In this document: piece by piece, positions 46,443-57,600 of the stretch
How the letters are laid out: the number at the start of each line of letters is the position of its first letter
Position numbering within the stretch: position 1 is the first letter of the stretch
Assembly: GCA_964017185.1 (NCBI GenBank)
Contig: OZ024875.1
Location: forward strand, 26,793,456-26,857,455
Source of the DNA: Rugalucina vietnamica
Lineage: Eukaryota > Mollusca > Bivalvia > Lucinida > Lucinidae
DNA length: 64,000 nt
Reading direction: 5' to 3'
Notes under the pieces: model-generated
Told to the model about the DNA's origin: nothing
Databases searched by the model: none
The model's input: only the letters and a program-made list of their open reading frames with translations
Position numbers and translations under genes: made by a program

Positions 46443-46734
46443 GACCAGTCATTTATAACCATGCCCTCCCCATCCCCCACTTACAAGGCAGGGTGAGGAT
46501 TTACATGTATAACGTTTGTTTTCAGTGCACTGCTATAAGCCCCATCAAGAGGGCAAACTGAAGGTCAAAACTATGCACTTTGCCCCGCCCTTTTCAATTG
46601 AAAATCTCCCTGGGGGTAAGAATCCTAATGTCTAAACCCTGTCATTCCCCTGCACTACCAGGACAAAAATTTGGGAGAGGGGAGGGGGCGGGGGGAGGAG
46701 GGGCAATGGTTACAAATGGCTGGTACATTATGCT
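46443..46734. mobile_element. CCAGT-family inverted-repeat element, copy 2
   Basis: ACCAGTCATTTATAACCATG at left and CAATGGTTACAAATGGCTGG at right. The interior is inverted relative to copy 1 (GAGGGCAAACTGAAGGTCAA, TCTCCCTGGGGGTAAGAATC). It includes a purine-rich GGGAGAGGGGAGGGGGCGGG tract. Confidence 0.75.
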
Positions 46735-47198
46735 TTCATTCAATTTTTCTTTTCTTGATACTGTATATTATGTAATTATGTACATATGTTATGAATTGAA
46801 AAGAAATATCTTTAAACCAGTTGCTGCTTTTACTCCCAAGAGCTGTTTTTATGCTCAAGTCAGCTGCTGAGCATAAAACTTTAACTGCTCAAATTTATCA
46901 AACAGCCAGAATAATGGAATTCCAGGTGTGCATTGTCAAATCTTTTCATTTAACTCTGATAAATGTTAAAATGCTGTCAACTATATTTCATGACTAACCA
47001 GAACAGTCTAATTCACTATATTTGGTGTATAAAAATTTTAGTTTCACACAAAAGATGCTCTAAAATTTATTTCATTGAGACAGAAAAATTGTAAAGTCAA
47101 AGGAAGAATTCACATAAAGATTTCATAAACATTGCCTATCATAAGCTATCACATGACAAACTAACACCATCTTTGTGCTTCTGCATCATGAGTAATCT
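46735..47198. other. No recognisable feature
   Basis: Spacer between the two convergent genes; AT-rich, no exon seen. Confidence 0.4.
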
Positions 47199-47432
47199 GA
47201 GCTGTCTCATGGGAAAAACAACAATGTGGTTTCCTAGCTGGTCCGACACAAATCAGGCTGTACAGTCACAGAAGCAAGCTAGAAGCTTGAAATTCCATAT
47301 TTAAGAAGCAGAGGAAGTGTAGTATCCGTGTAGCGAAATCAAAGGCGCTGATCAGCTTTGCGGTTACCGCGAAGCTGATCTGCGTCTTTTTTTTCGCATA
47401 TGCAGATTGTTGGTTTTCTCATGAGGCGGCTC
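47199..47432 (-). mobile_element. GAGCC-family hairpin MITE, copy 6
   Basis: Ends GAGCTGTCTCATGGGAAAAA and TCATGAGGCGGCTC, flanked by ATCT on both sides. The hairpin is CTGATCAGCTTTGCGGTTAC with CGCGAAGCTGATCTGCG. Confidence 0.9.
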
Positions 47433-48062
47433 ATCTGTCTTCCAATTTATCGCCATGTGCTTAAAGAGTTGCAGAGCAGTACAGTCACAGAAGATATTGT
47501 ACAACAATGGATCATCAGATTTTTATAATTGTGCTATCTATGAAGTAAAAACAGCCGTTGATCACCCCACCTGAGGGGTAAGAGTTATGTCATATCAAAA
47601 TACATGTACAAAGCTGCGAAAGAACAGTTTTATAGTCCTCATCGTTTATGTGCAGAGAACTATCTATCCTCGCTCGATGCTCACTTGAAGTAGATCAGTT
47701 TGCCAAAACTCAGCGTACTGATGGAATTGGGTAAATGGAAGACGAAAGGTATCATTCTTAGGAACAGGGTGCCAAATTGAGTTTAATAGTCATATACAAT
47801 ATACATCGAGACCCTCAAGAAATTGCTATGGGTAACTATTTTCACGCATTATGTTCAGTTTCTGAGCAGCCCCATTTTGATCCTTTATTTAAATCAATAA
47901 TTGGCACATGGCTTGAAATTATAATGAAAGAATTATCCAATACCCATGAGACGACTATGTAACTTCTACAGCTGATAATATTGAGTTGGTTTGTTTGTCA
48001 TGCCATAGCTCAAATACAGTAAGATGTACATTAGTAGAAGCAAGACATTGCATGCATAAAAT
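47433..48062. other. Unassigned intergenic stretch
   Basis: It contains an open frame at 47777-47962 (61 codons, no recognisable domain and no splice context). I do not call it a gene. Confidence 0.35.
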
Positions 48063-48296
48063 GAGCTGCCCCATGGGAAAACCAACAATGTGGTTTCTGA
48101 ACAGGTCCGACACAAACCGGGCTGTACAAGCACAGAAGAATGCTAGAGACTGGAAATTTTGGATTTAAAAAGATGAGGAATTGTACTATCTGAGTGGCGG
48201 AAACAAAGGCGCTGATCAGCTTCTCGGTTACCGCCAAGCTGATTCGCGTCTTTATTTTCGCCTATGCAAATTGTTGGTTTTCTCTTGGGGCGGCTC
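48063..48296 (-). mobile_element. GAGCC-family hairpin MITE, copy 7
   Basis: Ends GAGCTGCCCCATGGGAAAAC and TGGGGCGGCTC, flanked by AAAT on both sides. The hairpin arms have several mismatches (CTTCTCGGTTACCGCCAAGC). Confidence 0.9.
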
Positions 48297-48536
48297 AAAT
48301 GTAAAATAGACATGCATATAAAGAAAAAGTCTTTAAAATGAAACCTACATGTATGACATTTAACTAACGGTATGCATAATAGATGAGGAGGAGGATTGTG
48401 TAAAGATTTACCATAAAATTCCAAAAAACCTTCAGACATCGAAATGATGTGTTTCAATAATATTCAAATAAATATCTGCACGAAAAAGCAAAATTTACAT
48501 TTCCAAATATGATGTTGATTTTCTCATACCATATGT

Positions 48537-48656
48537 TCGTTTGCGTTGAGGTTTAACGTCCCACTCAACATGTCTGGACAAAGCCAGTGCATTAACAGTA
48601 CTCAGAAGAGTTAATGTGTCTTGCTCAAGGACACAATTTGGTGACCCTATCCTAAT
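48537..48656 (-). mobile_element. SINE tail in reverse orientation
   Basis: TTGCGTTGAGGTTTAACGTC then CCACTCAACATGTC is the reverse complement of the SINE tail (TTGACTGGGACGTTAAGCC-like), followed by CTTGCTCAAGGACACAA. Confidence 0.6.
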
Positions 48657-48864
48657 GATCTGCATAGACAAAAACAAAGACACAGATCAGTTTCGCGGAA
48701 ACACGAAGCTGATCAACGCCTTTGTTTTCTCTACTCGGAAAGTACAATCCCTCTTTTTCTTAAATGCGAAATTTCAAGCTTCTAGCTGTCTTCTGTGGCT
48801 GTACAGCCCAGTTTGTGTCTGACCTGTTTAAAAACCACATTGTTGGTTTCTCATGAAGTGGCCC
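48657..48864 (+). mobile_element. GAGCC-family hairpin MITE, copy 8, left end missing
   Basis: It begins inside the element at GATCTGCATAGACAAAAAC and ends TCTCATGAAGTGGCCC, followed by AAAT. The hairpin is CAGATCAGTTTCGCGGAAAC with ACGAAGCTGATCAACG. It adjoins the reverse SINE tail. Confidence 0.8.
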
Positions 48865-49104
48865 AAATATTGATGAACTACAAAAATGATATTACACAGT
48901 AACAACAATAATAGGACGGTTTGTAAGGCATAAATAAAATATAAGAAAACTTTCAAAAAAGCATTAACTAAACATGAAAACAAAATCCAAATCATTTTTT
49001 CTCTATGATTTATATATAATAAAATGTTTATTGTCACTTTCCACTCAACTGGTACACATACCCAACTCACAATGGCATACAAAACATGAATTATAAGACT
49101 TAGT

Positions 49105-49265
49105 ATGGTCAAAACTTACATGCACAAACATTTTCATAACAAAACTAACATACACAAACATTTTCATAACAAAACTAACATACACAAACATTTTCAAAAC
49201 AAAACTAACATACACAAACATTTTCATAACAAAGCTAATATATCTATGTATGTATAAACATAAAT
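49105..49265. repeat. Tandem repeat of about 36 bp, four copies
   Basis: ACAAAACTAACATACACAAA then CATTTTCATAAC is repeated with one or two changes per unit. The minus-strand frame reading KMFVYVSFVM repeats arises from it. Confidence 0.9.
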
Positions 49266-49678
49266 CTATGAAATATGAAGACATATTGAGATTCTAAACT
49301 TTGGATTACATCATAAAATCTTAATTTAATTAAATATTTTTATAACATCTTTATTTATTATTTTGAAAGAAATATTTTCATAAAACTTTGTCTTTTTTGA
49401 TAAGATATTTTAAAATCTGTCAACATATTCTGGCAGCTGACAGTCAGAAATAGGCAAGAAAGGTTTTTTATTGATATCCATTCCATATAAAAATATTTTG
49501 TCATAAATATACAGTTTTGTTTCAGCCATGTGAATACTAAATACTATATTTCAATAGTCATTTCTATTTTTATCTCTGACAATAAATGGTCTTAAATAGG
49601 GTGTGGTTGCATATATAATTATACCAATGCGATTTCAATATTATTGTAAATCATTTAAAAATTAATCTTGACCAAATA
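49266..49678. other. No recognisable feature
   Basis: Very AT-rich spacer. Confidence 0.4.
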
Positions 49679-49900
49679 CGAGAAAACCGGTCCAGGAGTT
49701 CCAACTAGGTAAGACACAAACTGGCCTGTACAGTCCAAGAAGCAGGCTAGATGCTTGAAATTTTGGCTATAAGTAGAAGAGGAATTGTACTATCCGAGCA
49801 GTGAAAACAAAGGCGCTGATCAGCTTCGCAGTTACTGCGAAGCTGATCTGCGCCTTTGTTTTCGCACAGGCAATAATCCTGTTTTCTCACGATGCGGCTC
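49679..49900 (-). mobile_element. GAGCC-family hairpin MITE, copy 9
   Basis: The left end has lost its GAGCC (starts CGAGAAAACCGG); the right end is GATGCGGCTC followed by ATAT. It has one of the best hairpins: CTGATCAGCTTCGCAGTTAC with TGCGAAGCTGATCTGCGCC inside AAAACAAAGG / CCTTTGTTTT. Confidence 0.88.
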
Positions 49901-50242
49901 ATATATACTGTAACAATTTACCAAACAATAACAACACAAACGACAACATGTGTTTTGTAAAAATATGAAATATTGGCATGACAAAAACATGCGATAAAAA
50001 ATCAATGATTTTCATGATTTGGTTTGAATATGAGTTTCCACTGAGAAATGGTATGAATATTGAAAAATATTACATATTATAAACAATAACTTCAGAGTTT
50101 GATAAAAATTACATCCAAATTTATAAAGGTGTAAAATTGACAATTTTTTACATAATTTAGCTGCATAACATAAAACATATTGCTTTCTTCTCAGTAAATA
50201 ATATTTATTTGAATGCATAATAATTCTGACAGGTTGGTAGTT

Positions 50243-50474
50243 GAGCTGCGTCATGGACCCCCCCCCCCCCCCCCTCCCCAGATCCCAGATTTTTGCCTAT
50301 GTGAAAAGAAAGGCGCAGATCAGCTGTGCAGTTTGTGCAGCTGATAAACACCTTTGTTTTCGCTGCATGGAAGTACAATCCTTCTATTTCTTAAATCTGA
50401 AATTTCAAGCTTCTAGCCTGCTTGTGTCAGACCTGGTCGGAACTCAAATTGTTGGTTTTCTCACACACAGGCTC
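50243..50474 (+). mobile_element. GAGCC-family hairpin MITE, copy 10, with a C-run
   Basis: It starts GAGCTGCGTCATGG and ends CACAGGCTC followed by ATAT. The left arm is disrupted by a run of about 18 C (50257-50275). The hairpin is reduced to CAGATCAGCTGTGCAG with TGTGCAGCTGAT. Confidence 0.75.
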
Positions 50475-51393
50475 ATATTATTTCAATGACAACACAAATA
50501 ATCTTATACATGTACAAATTCACTGGATCATATGAGACATTAATATTTCAAACATCAACTAAATACATTAACATGCAATTTAATGTTTGAGCAGAAAGTC
50601 ATGGTATGGCTCATTCAATTACTTTAAACAAGAAAATTCATGATTTAAAATTGTGGTTTGGAAAAGCAAAATTCTGTTTTGGTTTTAGCTCATTCAGCAG
50701 TTTTGATTTTTTTTTCAGTTTAAAATCACTTGACATGTGGTTAATTTAAATATTTCTAAAATCTTAGTTTCAAAACATTTTAAAATTCAGTGTAAACCAC
50801 GACTGCAGAGTGCTGCCTAAAGTTTCAAAGATTTAGCATCTTTGAAGCTGTTTGGTTCTATAACCCATATACCCACTGCCTAAAACGTCAGTGGTTTTAC
50901 TATATTTTGAGTGGTTTAATTCCTGTCCTAGAATTTCTTTCCTGTCTTCGAAGCTGTTCAAATCTTTTATCAGTTTTGCCATAATTGATAAGCTTTGGTT
51001 CCACTGATTATAACAATGGTTTAAAACTTAATAAATGGTTTCAATGGCCATCTTTGAAACAGCTCGTTTCTGTTGATGACAACTGCAGTCAAAAATATCC
51101 TTGTCTAAAATTAGCAGTTTTGTTGCTTCTTGGTGCTACTACATGTCCATATCCACAATTGCTATCTACAGCTTCAACTGTATGTTAAAAACTCCCGTGG
51201 CTTTGCCAACTCTGGCCGTATTTGAATTCTGCCCTATTACACTATCTATAACTGCAGTCTAAAATTTGAATCATTTAGTCTAAAACTTGAGAGGCTTTGT
51301 CATGTTTGAGGCTGCCGGTAGCTTGTTTAATGTAGAAGGTATTGTGAAGTGTCTCTCTTACACTGTATTTGCTTTACGACTAGGATTTCCTGC
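50475..51393 (-). other. Probable 3' region of the minus-strand gene, with decayed copies of its last coding segment
   Basis: Phrases such as CTAAAACTTGAGAGG, CATCTTTGAAGCTG and GTTTTGCCAT recur in diverged form (about 50830-50860, 50940-50990, 51020-51065, 51190-51215, 51280-51315). These match the reverse complement of the final codons at 51490-51540. The nearer copies at 51394-51489 are intact. No further exon was seen. Confidence 0.5.
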
Positions 51394-51537
51394 CTAGAAC
51401 TTGAGAGGTTTTGCCATCTTAGAAGCTATTCAGTTATCACCCTAAAACTTGAGAGGTTTTGCCATCTTAGAAGCTATTCAGTTATCACCCTAAAACTTGA
51501 GAGGTTTTGCCATCTTTGAAGCTGCCTGTACCTTGTT
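51394..51537 (-). repeat. 48-bp tandem triplication that includes the stop codon of the minus-strand gene
   Basis: Copies begin at 51394, 51442 and 51490 (plus-strand CTAAAACTTGAGAGGTTTTG then CCATCTT). The 51490 copy is the functional end of the gene (codons for MAKPLKF and TAG on the minus strand). The other two lie beyond the stop codon and carry the same codons and stop, one with CTAGAAC in place of CTAAAAC. Confidence 0.88.
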
Positions 51538-51628
51538 CATCACATCTTCTATGAGTTGTTTGGTTATAATGTAGAGTGGGTAGGTCTGGGGGAGCTTCTT
51601 TAATATTGCTGGGCCCTGCACAAAGTAT
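51490..51628 (-). CDS. Minus-strand gene, last exon
   Basis: YFVQGPAILKKLPQTYPLYI then ITKQLIEDVMNKVQAASK and MAKPLKF, stop TAG. The acceptor is ATATTTCAG. The last segment is repeated downstream. Confidence 0.88.
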
Positions 51629-54600
51629 CTGAAATATACAGTAAATTATTAATTAACTTATTAGTATATAGTACTTATACAGAGAATTTGGTCTGTGTCA
51701 TACTGGTGATGTTTCTTTTTTCGTATAGTCTATACTGGATTTCACCTCGACCTAATACAGCTGACCTCGCACTAATACGGTTGACCTCGTATCTGTATGG
51801 ATTGACCTGCTATCTATATGGAAATCCCTACACCTGATTGGTCAAAATTCACGTGCAGGGTCATGCGCCGCGTTGATTATGTTGAAACAAAAACAATGGC
51901 GGCGATTCAGCCGATCGAGTGAAATAGTGAACAAACAAGCAAAAATCATGTCAGCATCTTTGAAAAGAATGTCAGACATGGGCGCTAAGAATGGCGAAGG
52001 TATGCTTGAGGTGCTAGCGGATGATATGGGTCGATATGGACTTTTGACAGTTAATTAATGAAAATCTCATTAATCAAGTTATTTCGTATTGGACCAGTTA
52101 CAGGTCCTCGGTCAGCTGTATTGGACCTCGGCCTTCGGCCTCGGTCCAATACAGCTCACCTCGGACCTGTAACTGGTCCAATACGAAATAACTTGATTAA
52201 TAACATTATAATAATGTGACAGAAAATTGCGTATGGAGTATTAATCCATACAAGATAAGTGGACTATCCCATCAGTATCAGTGGAGACTGGGATTAGAGG
52301 TGCACAAATAGGAAGAAGCAACTAAATTTCCCTGTTAAAGCATTGGTTTGTGTCAGCTGAAATCATTTCTGTTAATTTAGAAGTGGCTTTAGGCAGCCCT
52401 TGATTTGAATTCTCAAAAATATCATTTTACCCACAGCCAAAAAACACACATGTGATGAGTTTCAAATAGGAATCAGGGAGATTTTTCTTCCATTTCAGTG
52501 AGGTTTTTGAAAAATGTATAGAATATATAGGAAAATTCCTACCTAATTCATTTCAGGGAGATTTTGAATTTTTGTCAAAAAGTGGTACATTTTTAAAGAA
52601 TTTTTACCAATTTTATGGCTCATTTCCTGGAGTCTCCCTGATGATGGGGGAGGTATCACATGCATGAAAAAATATTTTTATTTATGGTAAGATATTGGGT
52701 AGAATTTGAGCCATTCCATATGAAAACCAGCAAAAACAGGCGAAAAGAAAGGCACCCTGCACAGCTGATCAGCACCTTTGTTTTCGCTACACAGATAGTA
52801 TGATTCCTCTTTTTTCTTCGATCCGAAATTTCAAGCGTCTAGCATTTTTCTAAAGCTGTACAGGCTGGTTTGTGTCAGACCTGGTCGGAAACCCAGAAGA
52901 TAGGTTTCCTTCGTTGACACTCATTTCTTACTTAAATTCCTCCAAGTATGTTGAGCAGATGAATGTCTTGATCCTGGGACTATATTGCAGAAACGTCTCC
53001 AATATGAAAAACACCCTGTATAGTAGTACCGCCTCCTCCGGTGTCAGTCGCTCCTGGTTGCTAGGGGAGATCTGCTTCATCATCATTGTGATCAGTCGAG
53101 ACACAAACTTCTCCTGTAATATACAGGGCAAACCTGTTTCTTTGATTTCAGTTTAATATACAAGTCAACAATACTTCAGTCATGTCAAGACAAAAGTCAC
53201 TGGTTTTGGGTATTTTAATGGTAAATGTGTTGTGATCAAATATACAAACTGGCAGAGATATGTCTGGAACACATGGTCTCTTGTTGCTCTGTCTGACAAT
53301 ACTGGTGCCACCATTATCCCCAAGGAGATAAATAGGAATAATCTCATTATGTACACTACACCTTTAAAATTTAGATTTCTGTGACCTTGAACAATTTTTG
53401 TTTATTAAAAGTGTAAAGCTTGCCAACAATGAAGTTTGTAGAGAAATTTTGTCTGTTTTCTTGGTGGTACCTGGATCTACACAACCTTGTCCTAATCCTT
53501 ATCCTAAGGTTGTCCTAATACAACCTTCCACAATACGTCAACTAATAACTTTATTACTTGATGTCAATATGATATTATGATGACCAAAATGACTAGTACT
53601 TACAGTATTCTTAATCTCCTCCAGTGTTCTCACCATCCAACTGATATTGAGGAAACTATCCTCACTGTAACCCCAGTAGGCCTGAAAAACAAAGGAGGAA
53701 AACTGACACATTTTGGTGGGATTTTCCTCCTTAGCTTTCAATGTTCAGAAGAACTTGACTATTTATTCAAAAGATTGACCCAACAGTCAAAAGAATTAGC
53801 CTAAACATTTGCTGCAAGAATCGTTTGTATCTTAACTACCGTTTCAACTTGCAAAATAACACACAACATCTTGAAGAATACTGATGTCAAATTGACTTCA
53901 TGGTGACACAACAATGAGTTACACTTAGTGGCAGAAAAATCTGTACCTCATGTCACAATTAAGCTTCACTCAACATTTTTCTGTACTTTCATTGCAAGAT
54001 TCTTATATTATTATTAGAGGGCAGTTCAAGTAAACCCACTGCAATCCCTCTAAATGCACCACTTGGTCATGGCTAATGGTAGTAAAATGTTGCAATATTA
54101 ATTAGTAGGTTATGTAAGATCTTCCTACCTGTTTTGCCATCAAGAAGAGTTCAAACACTGTTGCTACTGACGTCTTTGTGAAGTCTACGATCAATTTCTG
54201 AAAGGAAAAAAGACGAAAATGATGACAAGGAAAGGGCAGCACTAGAATACATGATTTCTGGCAATTCCAAAACAAAATTGCAGATCAGCGGCACAGCAAA
54301 TGAGCACCTGATCAGATAAAAATAAAACTGAGATCCTTTAAGAGCAGTGAACATATTAATGAGAGAGGGGACGGGCCATACCGTGGTTTCAGCTACTTCA
54401 GTGTCAGACCCTGTACATGTACTATGTTTGCATTACATAGATAGTACAGCCTTTTACATTGCAAACTTCTCCCAATTTTCTGTCACTGTAAAGCCTAATT
54501 TGCAGCAGGCCTAGCTAGAAACTGAGGTCATTTTGTCATAACATGCCATCCGATTTTGTTCCATTGCTTTATGTTCACTATCAATGATGTGGCCATGTTG

Positions 54601-57600
54601 AAAAGCTTTTGGAGGCAAATTATCCCCAAAAGACAGGTGTTTTGCTTCTTGTTTTATCAGTATACATGCCTGTGAATGTGTTGGTTTCACAAGACACAGT
54701 TTATTCCATAGCCACGTTTGTTGAACTGCTAATTGTCAATATACTTGCAGAGTATTAGTGTTTTTATCAGTCAGAATTACAAGGTGTTTAATTAATCTTG
54801 ACACAAAGAGGATTTTTCCCCATTTAATCACCAAGCATGTAATTAGAAAATATCAAACCATGAGAAAGATCAAATCATCATCATATCATATTCTGAAGAT
54901 TAAATATGGATCAAGGCATAATCAATAAAACGTGCTTTCAGCTAATATTGAAACATCTGTACATTTAGATTCATGAGGTTGCTGTGGGAAAATTGGGAAT
55001 CAAAAAGACCCTTATGCCTTTGCATAGTGATATGAATGCGAAGTTTCAGAACATTCTTCCTACCATATAGGATTTCCAAGCTGAGTGCCGTCTTTGATCA
55101 CAGCACATTGATGTTTAATGTCTATATGCAAGTCAATGATCAAAAATACACTGGGACCTACTTTACTGAGTGGCTAAGCAACAAAGAAACAGGGATTTTA
55201 TGACATTTGCAGCGATTTATTTTGCATCTACATGCTAATGCACCAGTCATTTGTATTCATGGCCCCTATTGGACCAGGGAATGACAGGGCTTTTGACTTT
55301 TCAATTTTTAAAGCCCTGTATTTCCATTACCTCAGTATCCTCTGATTTCTTTTTCTCTGGTACCTCAGGTGTACAGGTAACTACCATCAACAGACCAACC
55401 ACTGATCGTCCCCTAGAATACAGGAAATATGCTATATACAGATGAATAAAATTGTATCATCAGTTTTGATCATCAGCAAAAACGTCTAGTTTCATCTGGT
55501 CAAGGATACCAGCATTGATATCTCAAGTAGTAAAATGTCTGAATTGAAAGAAGGATTTGACTGTTGGTTCCTGGCTTTATACAAATGGAAACAGACTATG
55601 CCATGTTAGAATAGATCGATCAAACACAATTTTCCATTCATTAACATTCGCTAGGTCCTCAGAGTAGTGTTGAAAACTGAGGGCGTAGCCCGAGGTTTTC
55701 TACACTACCCGAGGAACAGAATTGAATCTGCTCACTCATGGATTAATTGCACAAAACTGAACAGGCCATTGGCAAGTTAATGATTCATTTTTAATCCACA
55801 CCACTCAAAGTCTTTGTAAATTTGTTTGTTGGTTTCGGTTTTGTGGTTTAACATCTCAGTCAACAATTTTTTGTTCAAGTTGGGATGGAACCACCCCTTT
55901 CTGTGTATTGACCAGTACTATGTGGATTAATGTGCCTTGCTGAAGTCTCTTGGTCTCTTTTTTGAATCAGCAGAAGCGGGAGATAATTTTAAGTATAATT
56001 AGACAGGCTAACTAACAAGCCAACATGCCCTGCTGCAGTTAACAAGCTAGCAATCCTATCATACTTTCCCTACTTTCATGGTATTTGTGATTGCCAAATA
56101 CTGTTTTGTAATTTAGCGGGCTCACCTCTCCGCCTTGAGAGCAGTAGTTCTGTCTGGTATAATCTCTGACTCTTGAAACATCATACATAGCAACTCCATC
56201 AATAATGTCACAAACCTGAAATCATAGAACAAAATCATACATAACAACTCAATCAATAATGTTACAAACAAGGAATCATATGACATATAACATCATATAT
56301 GAACCTCAACGCGACAAAATGTACCTTCGGACATTCTGACATTCTTCTAGTACAAAGCAGCAAAAAGCGAAAAAAATATGTAAGATGCGTTACAGAAATA
56401 ACACTGTATTTGTTATCTTTGAACACTGGGCTACCAAACGAATGAGTTCTAAAACATATTTATTATCAATATTTTGAGTTATCTGCCCTTGTTTTAGCCC
56501 ATAATACACTTAATTTTCCTATATGTATCATTAAACGGTAACCATAGCAACCGCATCATCATAAAAATAGACAAAATAATTACGACAGATTGCCTGTAAG
56601 GTTGTTATGCTTCTGTCTTAGCAATAGGTTCTGACCAGTGCTTAAACAGTTTTAAGCAAATGCATCTAGTTTTGTAAGCTCTGCTAACATGCAGAAATGC
56701 ATTACGCATTTTTGACGTTATTTTTCAGGACAATGACGACTGTAGGATTCATACAGTAAATTGGCCATAACTCACAAAATAAATGAAATAATCTGGTCAA
56801 ATAAAGAGTAACGGACTCTAGAAACATAAAACATTCAGCGTAACTTTGTTTGTCTAATACTCAAATAATTGTCCGAAGGCACATTTTCTCACGTTGTGGC
56901 CCATATAACAACTCCATCAATAATGTCACAAACCTGGAATCATATGACATATAACATCATACATAACAACTCCATCAATAATGTCACAAACCTGAAATCA
57001 TATGGCATAAAACATCAATATAACAACTTCATTAATAATGTCACAAACCTGAAATCATATGACATATAACATCATACACATAACTCCATCAATAATGTCA
57101 CAAACCTGAAATCATATGGCATATAACATCATACATAACAACTCCATAAATAATGTCGCAAACCTGGAATCATATGACATATAACATCATACATAACAAC
57201 TCCATCAATAATGTCACAAACCTGAAATCATATGACTTATAACATCATACATAACAACTCCATCAATAATGTCACAAACCTGGAATCATATGACATATAA
57301 CATCATACATAACAACTCCATCAATAATGTCACAAACCTGGAATTATATGATATATAACATCATACATAACAAGTCCATCAATAATGTCACAAACCTGGA
57401 ATCATATGACATATAACATCATACATAACAACTCCATCAATAATGTCACAAACCTGGAATCATATGACATATAACATCATACATAACAACTCCATCAATA
57501 ATGTCACAAACCTGAAATCATATGACATATAACATCATACATAACAACTCCATCAATAATGTCACAAACCTGGAATTATATGACATATAACATCATACAC

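Noticed and set aside
47777-47962. 61-codon hypothetical gene
   Set aside because: No splice context, no recognisable domain, and composition is typical of intergenic sequence.
51873-52058. Small + strand gene
   Set aside because: It lies between related palindromic segments inside an intron of the opposite gene and looks like part of a dispersed element.
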